A DNA stretch of 55,315 nt from PALSA-505 sp035308365 (GCA_035308365.1 DATGGU010000130.1:1-55315); one strand, 5' to 3'. Shown: positions 1 to 8,650, numbered from the stretch's first letter. The notes: generated by a model from the letters alone, not told the origin. Program-made: numbers and translations.

Positions 1-323
1 CACACCTCAAGGATGGCGTCGTAGGTGCCCTGACCGCGCAGGGTGCCGTAGCACAGCTCGGTAGCCAGCGCGGCGTCCCGGCCGGTCAGCCCACGTTCGC
101 GCAGTAGCGAGGGGAGCAGCAGATTTGCGTACGCGCCGCGGCTGTCCACGGCCGCCAGCACGTCGAAGGCGGCCCGCCGCACCGGGTCCGAGCGCTCCGC
201 GCGGCCAGCACGATGGCCCCGGCTGCCCTGGCCGCCGCGTTTGCTCTGGTCGTCGCGTTTGCCCTGGTCGCCGCGGCCGTTTCGGCCGGTGAGCGCCCCC
301 GGTCCGCCGGCGGGGCTGCCCAT
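1..323 (-). CDS. rsmB: 16S rRNA (cytosine-967) methyltransferase RsmB, N-terminal part (cut by window edge)
   Basis: I translated the minus strand by hand from an ATG at 323 to the window edge, giving about 107 open codons. After a basic, Gly/Arg-rich start of roughly 45 residues comes the NusB-like RNA-binding domain typical of RsmB, with stretches such as RRAAFDVLAAVDSRGAYANL and ELCYGTLRGQGTYDAIL. RsmB methylates C967 of 16S rRNA. The catalytic Rossmann domain lies outside the window. The ATG is one base after the fmt stop (325-327), so the two genes are probably co-transcribed and translationally coupled. The fmt-rsmB order is common in bacteria, which supports the call. Confidence 0.85.
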   Translation of the reverse strand, partial: MGSPAGGPGALTGRNGRGDQGKRDDQSKRGGQGSRGHRAGRAERSDPVRRAAFDVLAAVDSRGAYANLLLPSLLRERGLTGRDAALATELCYGTLRGQGTYDAILEV

Positions 324-324
324 T

Positions 325-1284
325 TCAGCCCAGCCTCGGGGCCGCAGGGCCGGGCCCGTCAGGACCGGAGCTGGCCAGGCGCAGGCCGCGGGCCCATTCC
401 CCGGCCGTCATGCGCCGCTTGCCCGCGGGCTGCACGTCGCCGAGCAGGACCGGGCTGGTTCCGGTTCCCACCAGTACACCCCCGCTGCCGACGCGGAGCT
501 CACCGGGTCCTTGAGGGGTGTCCTCGCGGGGCGCTGCTTCGGACACAGGGCCCAGTTTCAGCCGGGCACCGTGGAACTCCGTCCACGCCCCCGGCGCCGG
601 GGTGCAGGCGCGGATCAGCCGCCCGATCGCGGCCGCGGGCAGCGACCAGTCCACGCGTGCGTCGTCAACAGTGATCTTGGGTGCGAGGCTGATGCCCTCA
701 TCCGGCTGCGGCCGTGGAACCAGTTCGCCCGTCTCGATCCCGTCCAGCGTGGCCACGAGCAGCCCGGCGCCGGCGATGGCGAGCCGGTCCAGCAGGTCGC
801 CCGAGGTGTCGGTGGGCTTGATCGCCTCGGTGAGGACGCCGTAGACCGGGCCGGCGTCCATCGCCGCCACGATGCGGAAGGTGGTGGCACCGGTGATGTC
901 GTCGCCATGCAGGATGGCGTGCTGCACGGGGGCCGCTCCGCGCCAGGCGGGCAGCAGCGAGAAGTGCAGGTTGACCCAGCCGTGCCGGGGAATGTCGAGC
1001 GCCGCCTGCGGTAGCAGGGCACCGTAGGCGGTGACCGGGCAGCAGTCCGGTGCGATGGCCCGCAGCCGGTCCAGGAACTCCGGCTCCCTGGGCTTGGCCG
1101 GCTTGAGCACCTCCAGGCCGGCCTCGGCGGCCAGCTCGGCGACCGGGCTGGGGACCAGGTGCCGGCCGCGGCCTGCGGGCGCGTCCGGACGGGTGATCAC
1201 GGCGGCGACCTCGTGCCGCGAACGCAGGATCGCTTCCAGCGAAGGAACGGCGGTGCGCGGGGTACCGGCGAACGCTACACGCAT
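325..1284 (-). CDS. fmt: methionyl-tRNA formyltransferase
   Basis: Formylates initiator Met-tRNA using 10-formyl-tetrahydrofolate, so that translation starts with fMet. The protein has 319 residues, normal for the family. The N-terminal formyltransferase fold begins MRVAFAGTPRTAVPSLEAIL. The catalytic region is NLHFSLLPAWRGAAP at about residues 105-119, holding the Asn, the His and the SLLPxxxG folate-site motif, followed by GDDITGATTF around 142-151, which carries the catalytic Asp. The C-terminal part fits the OB-like tRNA-binding domain. It starts 17 bases after the def stop and ends one base before rsmB, so def-fmt-rsmB look like one operon. Removal of the formyl group by the neighbouring deformylase completes the pathway. 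Confidence 0.97.
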   Translation of the reverse strand: MRVAFAGTPRTAVPSLEAILRSRHEVAAVITRPDAPAGRGRHLVPSPVAELAAEAGLEVLKPAKPREPEFLDRLRAIAPDCCPVTAYGALLPQAALDIPRHGWVNLHFSLLPAWRGAAPVQHAILHGDDITGATTFRIVAAMDAGPVYGVLTEAIKPTDTSGDLLDRLAIAGAGLLVATLDGIETGELVPRPQPDEGISLAPKITVDDARVDWSLPAAAIGRLIRACTPAPGAWTEFHGARLKLGPVSEAAPREDTPQGPGELRVGSGGVLVGTGTSPVLLGDVQPAGKRRMTAGEWARGLRLASSGPDGPGPAAPRLG

Positions 1285-1301
1285 GGGCTGTCCGATCCGC
1301 C

Positions 1302-1847
1302 TTAGCGGGCCTCACCGTGGGTGTCGTGCGGCGAAACCTTCACCTGCCGCAGCGAGTCTCCCCACCACTCGGCCTCACGAATGGCTTTCATCGCGAGCTT
1401 GCGCTGCTCGGGATCGAGCCGGTCGATGAACAGCACGCCGTCCAGGTGGTCGGTCTCGTGCTGGATGCAGCGGGCGAGCTGCGCGCTGCCCTCCAGGGTT
1501 ACCGGCTCGCCGTGCATGTTGAAGCCCCCCGCGACCACCCGTGAGGCGCGCTTGGTCGGGAAGGCGAGCCCGGGGAACGACAAGCAGCCCTCGTCGTCGG
1601 TCTCTTCCTCGGCGGAGAGCTTCAGCGTCGGGTTGACCAGGTGCCCGAGCTGATCGTCGATGTAGTAGGTGAAGACGCGCAGGCCGACGCCGATCTGCGG
1701 GGCGGCGAGGCCCAGCCCGGGCGCCTCCATCATGGTGTCGGTGAGGTCCTGGACGAGCCTGCGCAGCTCGGCATCGAAATCGTGCACCGGCTCAGCGGGG
1801 GTGCGCAGCACGGGGTCGCCGAAAAGGCGGATAGGCCTAACGCTCAC
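1302..1847 (-). CDS. def: peptide deformylase
   Basis: Metal-dependent amidase that removes the N-formyl group from nascent proteins. All three family motifs are visible in the 181-residue protein: GLGLAAPQ (44-51), EGCLS (86-90, with metal ligand Cys88) and QHETDHLDG (129-137, with ligands His130 and His134 and catalytic Glu131). The N-terminus RPIRLFGDPVLRTPAEPV is standard for actinobacterial enzymes. It lies immediately upstream of fmt on the same strand with a 17-base gap. The roughly 100 bases upstream of def (1848-1949) separate it from the end of the next minus-strand gene and probably hold its promoter, but I see no distinctive signal there. Confidence 0.97.
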   Translation of the reverse strand: MSVRPIRLFGDPVLRTPAEPVHDFDAELRRLVQDLTDTMMEAPGLGLAAPQIGVGLRVFTYYIDDQLGHLVNPTLKLSAEEETDDEGCLSFPGLAFPTKRASRVVAGGFNMHGEPVTLEGSAQLARCIQHETDHLDGVLFIDRLDPEQRKLAMKAIREAEWWGDSLRQVKVSPHDTHGEAR

Positions 1848-1949
1848 CAGGAATCCTCCGAAACGCGCGACAGACGTCGCTTCTTCTGCAGCCCCAGCCC
1901 GGATGCCGGAATGCGGACCGCTGCGGCCGGGCCGGTCAAGGATGCGTTC

Positions 1950-3272
1950 TCAGGCGTCCAGTGTATGGCCGGACCGGTCCCGGTGTGCCTCGGCCACGGT
2001 GCGGGACCGGGCCTTGAACGCGGCCTTGCGGGCCGCCTTGGCCACCGCCGGATCGTGGTGATGGCTGCCCAGCGCGGTGAGCAGCCCGATCAGGCCGGGA
2101 TGGCCGACCTCCCACAGACCCGCCACCAGCTTGGCCTGCCCACCCGAGGGAAGGTCGGGCAGCAGCTCGGCGACCACGTCCTCGGGTTCAGCCTCCTCGA
2201 GCAGGCCGGCCCCGAGATCGACGAGCAACCACTCCTGGTCACCCCGGCAGAACTCGGCCTGCTCGCCGTGGTCGCGCAGCCAGACCACCGCGTGCGGGCG
2301 GAGCACGGGGTCGGCCAGCGCGCTACGGACCGGGGGGATCGCATCCTCGCCGACCCGGTCGAGGACGGCGAAGGCGGCGCCACGCAGCCCGGGCGATCCC
2401 TGCCTGGCCGCCTCCATCAGCTCGGCCGCGGCGTCCGCCGGGCCGCGCAGCGCCAGCCAGGCGGCGATCTCGGCCTCACCCTGCTCCGCGTCGTAGTCGG
2501 CCAGGGCCCCGAGCAGCACGGCCGCCCGGTCCTGCGCGAGCTGCCCAGCCACCGGGAGCTGCCAGCCCCTGGCCCGCAGCCGCCGGTACACGCCCCAGGT
2601 GCCGAGCCTGGACAGGCCGACGGTGAGCACCCCGGCTTCCTCGTCGCTGCCGAGGTCGACCACGCCGAGGTCGGCCAGTGTCTCCAGCGCGGCGGACAGC
2701 CCGACGACATCAGCGGTGGTGCGGCCCGTGTCCGGCATGGCGGCCTGCGGCGGCACGCCGCGGTCGCCGCCGGCCGGGTCACCCTGCGGCGCCTGCTGGC
2801 GCGCGGCCTCGTACGCCTCGAACAGCGCGTCTATCCGCACCGGGTCGCCGACCGTATAGAGGGCGGTCATCAAGCCTTCCAGCTCGGTCGTGCGCATCAT
2901 CACGCCGAGCGCCTCGTCCCAGAGGGTGAGCACGGCGTCCGGGTCCCCGGACGCCAGGATTTCGCCGGCCTGGCCGGGCGATGCCTGGTTGATCATGAGG
3001 GCACCGGTGGCGACCTGCCAGGCGGCCAAAAGTTCATCCTGGGTCAGGTCGAGGTCCGCGGCCGCCGACTCGGCGGCCGCAGCCGGCAGAACGGGCACCC
3101 GCTGGCTTTCCTGGGCGACGAGCCAATCATGGTCGGCGGCCCAGCGGGCCAGGTCACGTGCTGCCCGCAGCAGCGGGGCGACCCGGGCTGCCGCCGCGAG
3201 CTCATCCCTGGGAGCAAGCCGGACCGCGGGCGGGCGGGGGGCGCCGGTAGCGGTCCTTGGCGAAGTGGCCAC
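1950..3272 (-). CDS. conserved hypothetical, alpha-helical (HEAT-like) protein
   Basis: 440-residue soluble protein with a GTG start at 3272. I do not recognise a named family. The sequence is almost entirely Ala/Leu/Glu/Asp-rich and reads as repeated helices. The C-terminal third (for example GGQAKLVAGLWEVGHPGLIG, then paired short helices) resembles HEAT-like repeats that often mediate protein binding. There is no signal peptide, no membrane segment and no catalytic motif. Codon bias matches the neighbours, and the opposite-strand frames give Arg/Pro-rich translations typical of shadow reading, so the minus-strand frame is the real one. It sits between priA and def in an otherwise housekeeping block, but its role cannot be deduced. 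Confidence 0.75.
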   Translation of the reverse strand: MATSPRTATGAPRPPAVRLAPRDELAAAARVAPLLRAARDLARWAADHDWLVAQESQRVPVLPAAAAESAAADLDLTQDELLAAWQVATGALMINQASPGQAGEILASGDPDAVLTLWDEALGVMMRTTELEGLMTALYTVGDPVRIDALFEAYEAARQQAPQGDPAGGDRGVPPQAAMPDTGRTTADVVGLSAALETLADLGVVDLGSDEEAGVLTVGLSRLGTWGVYRRLRARGWQLPVAGQLAQDRAAVLLGALADYDAEQGEAEIAAWLALRGPADAAAELMEAARQGSPGLRGAAFAVLDRVGEDAIPPVRSALADPVLRPHAVVWLRDHGEQAEFCRGDQEWLLVDLGAGLLEEAEPEDVVAELLPDLPSGGQAKLVAGLWEVGHPGLIGLLTALGSHHHDPAVAKAARKAAFKARSRTVAEAHRDRSGHTLDA

Positions 3273-3476
3273 CCCTGCACCATACGGCGTCCGCGGGGCA
3301 ACGCTGCCACAAGAAGGCTGTTACACGCACCCGAGTGATCTTGCCCTCAGCGCTCTGACGTGCGCAAAGGTGTCTTTCGCCGGGTTGGAATAACGGGGGG
3401 CCGACGGCAGCGCCGAGCCGGCTCACACCCGGAATGTGCCGGCATTCGTGATCAGTAGGCCGCCAATAACACCTTC

Positions 3477-5549
3477 CTAGATAAGGTCAAGAGGGTCCAT
3501 CTGGACCCGCACGGACCCGGCTGCCTTGCGGGCGCTGCGCACCCCCTGGGCTTCCTGAAGCGCCCTGGCGAGGCCGGCCCCGGCTGCTCGGGGGACCCGG
3601 AAGAACACCCGCACCTCGGCTCCTTCGGAGCCGCCGGCATCGCCGGTTTCGACCGGGCCCAGCACGTCCGCGCCGGGTGGCAGCTCGGCGGCATCGATCA
3701 GTTCGTTCACCGCGGCCGGTGGCCCGAGCGCAGCCGCCATCCGCACCGCCGGGGGGAATCTGAGCTGTTCGCGCTCGGCATACTCCCGCTCGGCGTGCAC
3801 GACCGGATCCCAGCGGATCAGCGCCTGAACGGGGGCCAGTGACGCGTCGGCCACCACGACCACCTTCCCGCCCTCGCTGCCCGGCCGGACCAGCGCGGCC
3901 GCGTTCAGCCACCTGCGCAGGGCTTCCTCGGCCGCGCGCAAGCTCGCCCGGCCCAGCAGGATCCGCCCGTCGAGCAGCAGGGCGCCCGCATACCCCCCGT
4001 CGGCGACAGGTTCCGCCCCGGGCGTGGCCACCACCACCGCAGGCTGTGCGGACACCGAAGCGATCACCGCATCCCCTCGCGACGTGCGCACCGGGACCGA
4101 GGGAAACGCCCGCCCCAGTTCCTCGGCCGTACGCGCCGCCCCGGTCACGATCGACCGCAACCCCGCAGACCCGCAATGCGGGCACCGCCAGGCGGCGGCC
4201 TGCACTCCGCACCAGGCACAATACGGCTGGGCCTGCGCGCCGGGCATCGCCAGCGGCCCGCCGCACGCGGCGCAGCGGGCCTGCTCGCGGCACCGCCCAC
4301 AGGCCACGGCGGCCAGGTAACCACGGCGCGGCACCTGCACGAGCACCGGCCCACGGCCGAGCGCCTCCCGCGCCGTGCGCAGCGCCAGGCTCGGCAGCCG
4401 CGCGGCCCCCGCCACCGCGTCCCTGGCCAGCTCGGCGTCGTCCCCCGTGCCCCGGATCAGCGGGGCCAGCCGCCGCACGGCGGACCGGTCGCCGGCCAGC
4501 GGCCTGGCCCAGCCGCTGGCCACGAGCTGAGTCATCTCCGCGGTCCGGGTGAACCCGCCGATCAGCGCTGCCGCCTTGCACCGGTGCGCCCGGAGCGCGA
4601 GCACTTCCCTTGTGTGCGGGTACGGTGCATGGAGTTCCTCGTGCAGGTCGTCGCCGTCATCCCAGACGACCACCAGGCCCAGATCCCGGACCGGCGCGAA
4701 CATGGCCGCCCGCAGCCCGGCCACAATCGGGACGTCACCGCGCAGCGCGGCCAGCCAGCGCCGGTACCGTTCCGCAGGCCCAAGCCCCGCCGACAAACAC
4801 ACATGCCGCCCCGGCCCCAGCACCCCCACCAGCGCCTTGTCCACCTGATCCAGGTCCCTGGTGTCCGGCACGACGATCAGCGCCCCACGCCCGGCCGACG
4901 CGGCGGTGCCAGCCGCCCTGGCAATCTCCTCGGCCCAGTACGGCCCAGGCAGCGCCGACCAGGCCGCACGCGGTGCCCGCCCACCGGCGAGGGCCGCCAG
5001 GAACGCCTCACCAGCCGGATACCGAGCCCACGTCCCCGGCGACGGCACTGCCAGGTCTTGGCCAGCCGGGATCGTACGGGCGGACTCGGCTGCGGCGTGC
5101 CGGGGTGGGATCGCCAGGCGCAGCACGTCGGCCAGGGTGCCGGCGTACCGGTCCGCGATCGCCCGGGCCAGCCCCGCGACCTCCGGCGTCAGGACAGGCT
5201 CGGGCGAGACCACCCGTTCCAGGTAGGCCAGCCTTCCCGCATGGTCGCTGGTCTCGTGCCGGCTGAGCAGGTAGCCATCCACGAGCTGCCCGGCGAACCG
5301 GACCCGCACCCGGCAGCCGGGGACCGCCGCCGTGTCCATCCGCTCCGGCACCAGGTAGTCGAACGGCCGGTCAAGGTGCGCCAGCGACATGTCCACGGCG
5401 ACTCGGGCGACCGGCAGTTGCTGGGCAGCCACCGGCGCCGCCTTGCCGCCCTTGGACTTGCCGGCTCCGCTCTTGGCGGCAGGACGGCGCACCCGGGCAG
5501 GCGGTGTGCCCGCCCGGGTGCCCTGGGAATTCCCCTGCATTTTTGGCAC
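3477..5549 (-). CDS. priA: PriA-like primosomal protein N' (helicase-inactive actinobacterial type)
   Basis: 690-residue homologue of the replication-restart protein PriA. A low-complexity Ala/Lys/Gly N-terminus is followed by the DNA-binding domain (ARVAVDMSLAHLDRPFDYLV) and a degenerate helicase core. The zinc-binding insertion is intact, with paired cysteines in CGRCREQARCAACGG, YCAWCG and RCPHCGSAG. The ATPase motifs are lost: the Walker A position reads LPGPYWAEEIA instead of GxGKT, and the DEEH box reads VVWDDGDDLH. Loss of these motifs is a known feature of actinobacterial PriA, so the protein probably keeps a structural fork-binding role rather than helicase activity. The roughly 200 bases between its stop and the next gene (3273-3476) show nothing notable. 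Confidence 0.92.
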   Translation of the reverse strand: MPKMQGNSQGTRAGTPPARVRRPAAKSGAGKSKGGKAAPVAAQQLPVARVAVDMSLAHLDRPFDYLVPERMDTAAVPGCRVRVRFAGQLVDGYLLSRHETSDHAGRLAYLERVVSPEPVLTPEVAGLARAIADRYAGTLADVLRLAIPPRHAAAESARTIPAGQDLAVPSPGTWARYPAGEAFLAALAGGRAPRAAWSALPGPYWAEEIARAAGTAASAGRGALIVVPDTRDLDQVDKALVGVLGPGRHVCLSAGLGPAERYRRWLAALRGDVPIVAGLRAAMFAPVRDLGLVVVWDDGDDLHEELHAPYPHTREVLALRAHRCKAAALIGGFTRTAEMTQLVASGWARPLAGDRSAVRRLAPLIRGTGDDAELARDAVAGAARLPSLALRTAREALGRGPVLVQVPRRGYLAAVACGRCREQARCAACGGPLAMPGAQAQPYCAWCGVQAAAWRCPHCGSAGLRSIVTGAARTAEELGRAFPSVPVRTSRGDAVIASVSAQPAVVVATPGAEPVADGGYAGALLLDGRILLGRASLRAAEEALRRWLNAAALVRPGSEGGKVVVVADASLAPVQALIRWDPVVHAEREYAEREQLRFPPAVRMAAALGPPAAVNELIDAAELPPGADVLGPVETGDAGGSEGAEVRVFFRVPRAAGAGLARALQEAQGVRSARKAAGSVRVQMDPLDLI

Positions 5550-5589
5550 TTATCCGTCCAGCCAGAGCCACATCAGCGCGAACCGTGGT

Positions 5590-6033
5590 CTACGGCACAT
5601 CGTCTGGCAGCAGCCGGAACGCGCTGTGCGGCGTGAGCGGCCGGATGACGCGAAAGTGCCGGCGGTCCAGGGTAGCGATGACATCGGTGCGGAATTCCCG
5701 CGCGAGCACGGCGTTCATCGCATCGGCTAGCCCAATCACCGGGTAGTCGCCGAGCACCGCATGCGCCGCGAGCAAGAGCGGGCCGACCGCCGGTACTTCC
5801 CAGCGTCCGGCAGCTACCCGGCTGGCAATGTACCTGAGGATCGTATTCGCCGTGGCAGGTCCTTGACGGGTGGTGATCAGGTGGCCGAGCTCAGTGAGGA
5901 CACAGGGCGAGACCACGAGGTGGCCAGTTTGTGCCACGCCGTTCCTGACGGCGTCGTGGTGCTTGTCGGTCCTGCTGAAGAAGGCAATCAGGGCGGAGGT
6001 GTCGGCTATGACCACGGGAAGAGGGTCAGTCAT
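5590..6033 (-). CDS. PIN-domain ribonuclease toxin (VapC-like)
   Basis: 147-residue PIN-domain protein. The expected acidic residues are present: Asp11 in VIADTSALIAFF, Glu48 in VLTELGHLI, an Asp near residue 103 in IGLADAMNAVL and an Asp near 121 in VIATLDRRHF. PIN toxins bind Mg2+ or Mn2+ through these residues and cleave RNA, often tRNA or rRNA. Its start overlaps the end of the upstream antitoxin gene by 8 bases, the usual arrangement of a co-translated toxin-antitoxin pair. It lies between the housekeeping genes priA and metK, together with a DUF4190 gene. Whether the toxin is active cannot be told from sequence. Confidence 0.9.
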   Translation of the reverse strand: MTDPLPVVIADTSALIAFFSRTDKHHDAVRNGVAQTGHLVVSPCVLTELGHLITTRQGPATANTILRYIASRVAAGRWEVPAVGPLLLAAHAVLGDYPVIGLADAMNAVLAREFRTDVIATLDRRHFRVIRPLTPHSAFRLLPDDVP

Positions 6034-6283
6034 CGCCGCCGAAACCAGCCATCAGGCCGCCCGCCTGCTCCGAGAAACCGGGGTCGCCGTTGAATTCCGG
6101 GACGGCATCGTCGAGCCCCATGGGATCTGTCCGGAACGGGTACACCGCCGGATCTTGCAGGCCGTAGGGCCGGAGCACCGCTACCGGCTGGCCATTCTTC
6201 GTGACCGTGATGGTCTCGCCAGCTTCTGCCCGGGCAAGGACCTGCGTGGTGCGCTGGTTCAGCTCACGAGCTGACGCCTCCAT
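6026..6283 (-). CDS. Phd/YefM-VapB type antitoxin
   Basis: 85-residue antitoxin paired with the PIN toxin. The N-terminal half, MEASARELNQRTTQVLARAE then GETITVTKNGQPVAVLRPY, is the DNA-binding and dimerisation fold of the Phd/YefM family. The acidic, proline- and glycine-rich C-terminus (about residues 45-85) is the part expected to wrap and inhibit the toxin. The ATG at 6283 lies 10 bases from a perfect palindrome at 6293-6308, which is probably its own operator. The gene overlaps the toxin start by 8 bases. Such antitoxins normally repress their own promoter alone or with the toxin. Confidence 0.88.
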   Translation of the reverse strand: MEASARELNQRTTQVLARAEAGETITVTKNGQPVAVLRPYGLQDPAVYPFRTDPMGLDDAVPEFNGDPGFSEQAGGLMAGFGGDD

Positions 6284-6292
6284 GACTTCATG

Positions 6293-6308
6293 GTACTACA
6301 TGTAGTAC
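6293..6308. promoter_or_regulatory. 16-bp perfect palindrome, probable toxin-antitoxin operator
   Basis: GTACTACATGTAGTAC is identical on both strands and lies 10 bases upstream of the antitoxin start. It overlaps where the -10 region of the minus-strand promoter would be. The surrounding DNA is GC-rich, so an AT-rich perfect palindrome here stands out. Autoregulation by Phd/VapB-type antitoxins through palindromes is established for the family. That this particular site is the operator is inference. Confidence 0.65.
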
Positions 6309-6321
6309 ATGGATGGCGCGC

Positions 6322-6999
6322 TCAGAGGGTGCCGCAGGCGTTGTCGGCTTCGGCAGCGTCGTGGTTGAGGGCGAGGATGACCGAGGCCGGGATATGACCG
6401 GAATTCTCGTCGGCGCGTGCCCTTGCAAGCTGGGTGACCAGATTGTTCAGCGCTTTTCTGGATTCGGCGTTCTTGCTCTTGGCGGCGGCCGCGCGAAGGT
6501 AGCTGATTGCCCGGCTCAGATCCGCCGCCGTTTTCGTGCTGCCGGTCCTGTCGCCAAAGTCCTCGATGGCCTTGTTGTAATGGGTGAGCGCCGACTCTTT
6601 GAACGCCGTGCAACCGGGGTCGGCCGCCTTGATGACATGCGGCGCCACATAGATGAAGGCCCCCGCCCAGATGAACGACATAACGATGCCTGCCCAGGAG
6701 CGCACCGCGCCGCGGCTCCCCCGGCGGGACCGGCGGAGGCCGAGTACTCCGAAACAGATTCCCAATACGGCCCCGATCCCGGTCATCCCGAGAATTCCGC
6801 TGACCAGAGCGCCAGTAGCCCACCCGTTGGAGCCGCCGGCCAGCGGACCGGAAGCCGGTGCCGCAGCAGGCTCGGCAACCTCGGCGTCGCCGGCCGGCAC
6901 CCCGGCGGTGAATTCCCCGCTGGCCGGGCCGGCCGGTGGCCCGGCTACGGCTGGGTCGGCAGGCGAGCCCTCCGTAGCCTGCTCCTTGGGTGTCGGCAT
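6322..6999 (-). CDS. DUF4190-domain membrane protein
   Basis: 225-residue protein with three parts. Residues 1-60 are an Ala/Pro/Gly-rich disordered N-terminus. Residues about 60-122 form a two-helix membrane module (WATGALVSGILGMTGIGAVL, then a basic loop GLRRSRRGSRG, then a second hydrophobic segment) that matches DUF4190. A third hydrophobic stretch may be part of this module. Residues about 123-225 are helical and soluble, Lys/Ala-rich, with two cysteines. DUF4190 proteins are common small actinobacterial membrane proteins without a defined function. It is transcribed alone on the minus strand, downstream of a tandem-repeat region and metK. Confidence 0.75.
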   Translation of the reverse strand: MPTPKEQATEGSPADPAVAGPPAGPASGEFTAGVPAGDAEVAEPAAAPASGPLAGGSNGWATGALVSGILGMTGIGAVLGICFGVLGLRRSRRGSRGAVRSWAGIVMSFIWAGAFIYVAPHVIKAADPGCTAFKESALTHYNKAIEDFGDRTGSTKTAADLSRAISYLRAAAAKSKNAESRKALNNLVTQLARARADENSGHIPASVILALNHDAAEADNACGTL

Positions 7000-7456
7000 T
7001 CGGTATCCATTTCGGATCGCGGGGTGCGCGGGAGAGCGAGATGATCGTATTTGGGCTCGTTGCGCGGTGTCCAGCGGCTGGCAGCGGCGGCTGTCCCATA
7101 CCGGGCACGAGATTTGTTTCTGCAGGAAGCTCTGACCCGAGGGATCGAGGTCCGTTACCTAGCCCGGTATTCTCGTCGGCTGCGGCCATCTTGGTCAATT
7201 TTACCGAACCGAGATATGCCGCACGTTTGCTGAACGCGGTCGCGGGAGGTCTGTGTGGGTGCTGTGCCTGCCGCACGTTTGCTGAACGAGGTGGCGGGAT
7301 GTCTGTGTGGTGTTGTGCCTGCCGCACATTTGCTGAACGAGGTGGCGGGATGTCTGTGTGGTGCTGTGCCTGCCACGTGCCGGCCGGCCGGGTTCCCTCA
7401 TCGGAACGGCGGGACCTGGCCGGGAGGCAGAGCAGGAATTGCGGGTTTGCCCGAGG
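7000..7456. other. intergenic region between metK and the DUF4190 gene
   Basis: 457 bases with no gene that I can support. The right half holds the 51-52-bp tandem repeats listed separately. Short open frames here translate to repeats of the kind HRHPATSFSKCAAG on the minus strand and are probably not coding. The left part (7000-7217) is slightly less GC-rich and must contain the promoter of the DUF4190 gene, but no clear -10/-35 pair stands out. Confidence 0.5.
7218..7375. repeat. three tandem repeats of 51-52 bp
   Basis: Copies start at 7218, 7270 and 7321, each beginning GCCGCAC and containing TTTGCTGAACG then a GCGGGA element, then GTCTGTGTGG and TGTGCCT. Copies 2 and 3 differ at very few positions, while copy 1 is more diverged. 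There are no unique spacers, so this is not CRISPR. The array lies downstream of metK and upstream of the DUF4190 gene. Confidence 0.85.
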
Positions 7457-8650
7457 TCAGAAACCGACGGCGGCGCGGAGGGCATCGACGCGATCGGTGC
7501 GCTCCCAGGAGAAGTCTGGTTCCTCGCGGCCGAAATGACCGTAGGCCGCCGTCTGGGTGTAGATCGGCCGGAGCAGGTCGAGATCCGCGATGAATGCCGC
7601 TGGGCGCAGGTCGAACACGGCGAGCACGGCGTCCTGGATGCGCTCCACCGAAATGTGCTCAGTGCCGAAGCACTCCACGAACAGCCCGACCGGCTTGGCC
7701 TTGCCGATCGCATATGCGACCTGGGTCTCACAGCGGTCGGCCAAGCCGGCCGCCACGATGTTCTTGGCCACCCAGCGCATGGCGTAGGCCGCGCTCCGGT
7801 CCACCTTGGACGGATCCTTACCGGAGAAGGCGCCGCCGCCGTGCCTGGCCATCCCGCCGTAGGAGTCGATGATGATCTTGCGGCCGGTCAGCCCGGCATC
7901 ACCCATCGGCCCGCCGACCTCGAAGCGCCCGGTTGGGTTGACCAGCAGCCGGTAGTTGCTGGTGTCGATGGTGAGCTCGGCGATCACCGGCTCGACGACA
8001 TGCTCACGTACGTCGGGGGCGAGCAGTTCCTTGAGATCGATGTCGGGCGCGTGCTGCGCGGACACCACCACCGTGTCCAGCCGTACCGGCTTGTCCTCGG
8101 CATATTCGATGGTGACCTGGGTCTTGCCGTCCGGGCGGAGGTAAGGCACCGTCCCGCTGCGCCGGGCTGCGGACAGCCGCCGGGCCAGCCGGTGCGCGGC
8201 CATGATCGGAAGTGGCATCAGCTCGGGTGTCTCCCGGCACGCGTAGCCGAACATCATCCCCTGGTCGCCGGCGCCCTGCCGGTCGTAGGCTTCGGCGCCT
8301 TCGCCTTCCCGGTACTCATAGGCATCGGAGACACCCTGGGCGATGTCCGGGGACTGCGATCCGATCGAGACGGACACACCGCAGGATGCCCCGTCATAAC
8401 CCTTGGTGGACGAGTCATACCCGATCTCCAGGATCTTCTCCCTGATGATGCCGGGGATGTCCACGTACGTTTCGGTTGTAACCTCGCCGGCCACGTGCAC
8501 CTGGCCGGTGGTGATCAGGGTTTCCACGGCGACCCGGCTGCGCGGGTCGTCCTTGATCATGGAATCAAGGAGGGCGTCACTGATCTGGTCAGCCATCTTG
8601 TCGGGATGACCTTCAGTGACCGACTCGGAGGTGAAGAGGCGACGAGCCAC
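7457..8650 (-). CDS. metK: S-adenosylmethionine synthetase
   Basis: Makes S-adenosylmethionine from ATP and methionine. The 397-residue length and the motifs are standard: TEGHPDKMADQISDALLD near the N-terminus (ATP/methionine site), GQVHVAGEVTT, the signature GAGDQGMMFGYA, and GGGAFSGKDPSKVDRSAAYA near residues 280-300 (P-loop-like). It starts with GTG at 8650. It lies downstream of coaBC on the same strand with a 115-base gap, in the usual actinobacterial order coaBC-metK-priA, here with the toxin-antitoxin pair and the DUF4190 gene between metK and priA. I see no SAM riboswitch upstream. Confidence 0.98.
   Translation of the reverse strand: MARRLFTSESVTEGHPDKMADQISDALLDSMIKDDPRSRVAVETLITTGQVHVAGEVTTETYVDIPGIIREKILEIGYDSSTKGYDGASCGVSVSIGSQSPDIAQGVSDAYEYREGEGAEAYDRQGAGDQGMMFGYACRETPELMPLPIMAAHRLARRLSAARRSGTVPYLRPDGKTQVTIEYAEDKPVRLDTVVVSAQHAPDIDLKELLAPDVREHVVEPVIAELTIDTSNYRLLVNPTGRFEVGGPMGDAGLTGRKIIIDSYGGMARHGGGAFSGKDPSKVDRSAAYAMRWVAKNIVAAGLADRCETQVAYAIGKAKPVGLFVECFGTEHISVERIQDAVLAVFDLRPAAFIADLDLLRPIYTQTAAYGHFGREEPDFSWERTDRVDALRAAVGF

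Noticed and set aside
1641..3338. Open frame of 565 codons on the plus strand
   Set aside because: Shadow of def and the 440-residue hypothetical. Its composition is typical of antisense reading in high-GC DNA.
4176..5636. Open frame of 486 codons on the plus strand
   Set aside because: Antisense shadow of priA. Pro/Arg-rich translation with no domain.
7218..7375. Possible CRISPR array
   Set aside because: Repeats are contiguous, with no unique spacers and no cas genes nearby.
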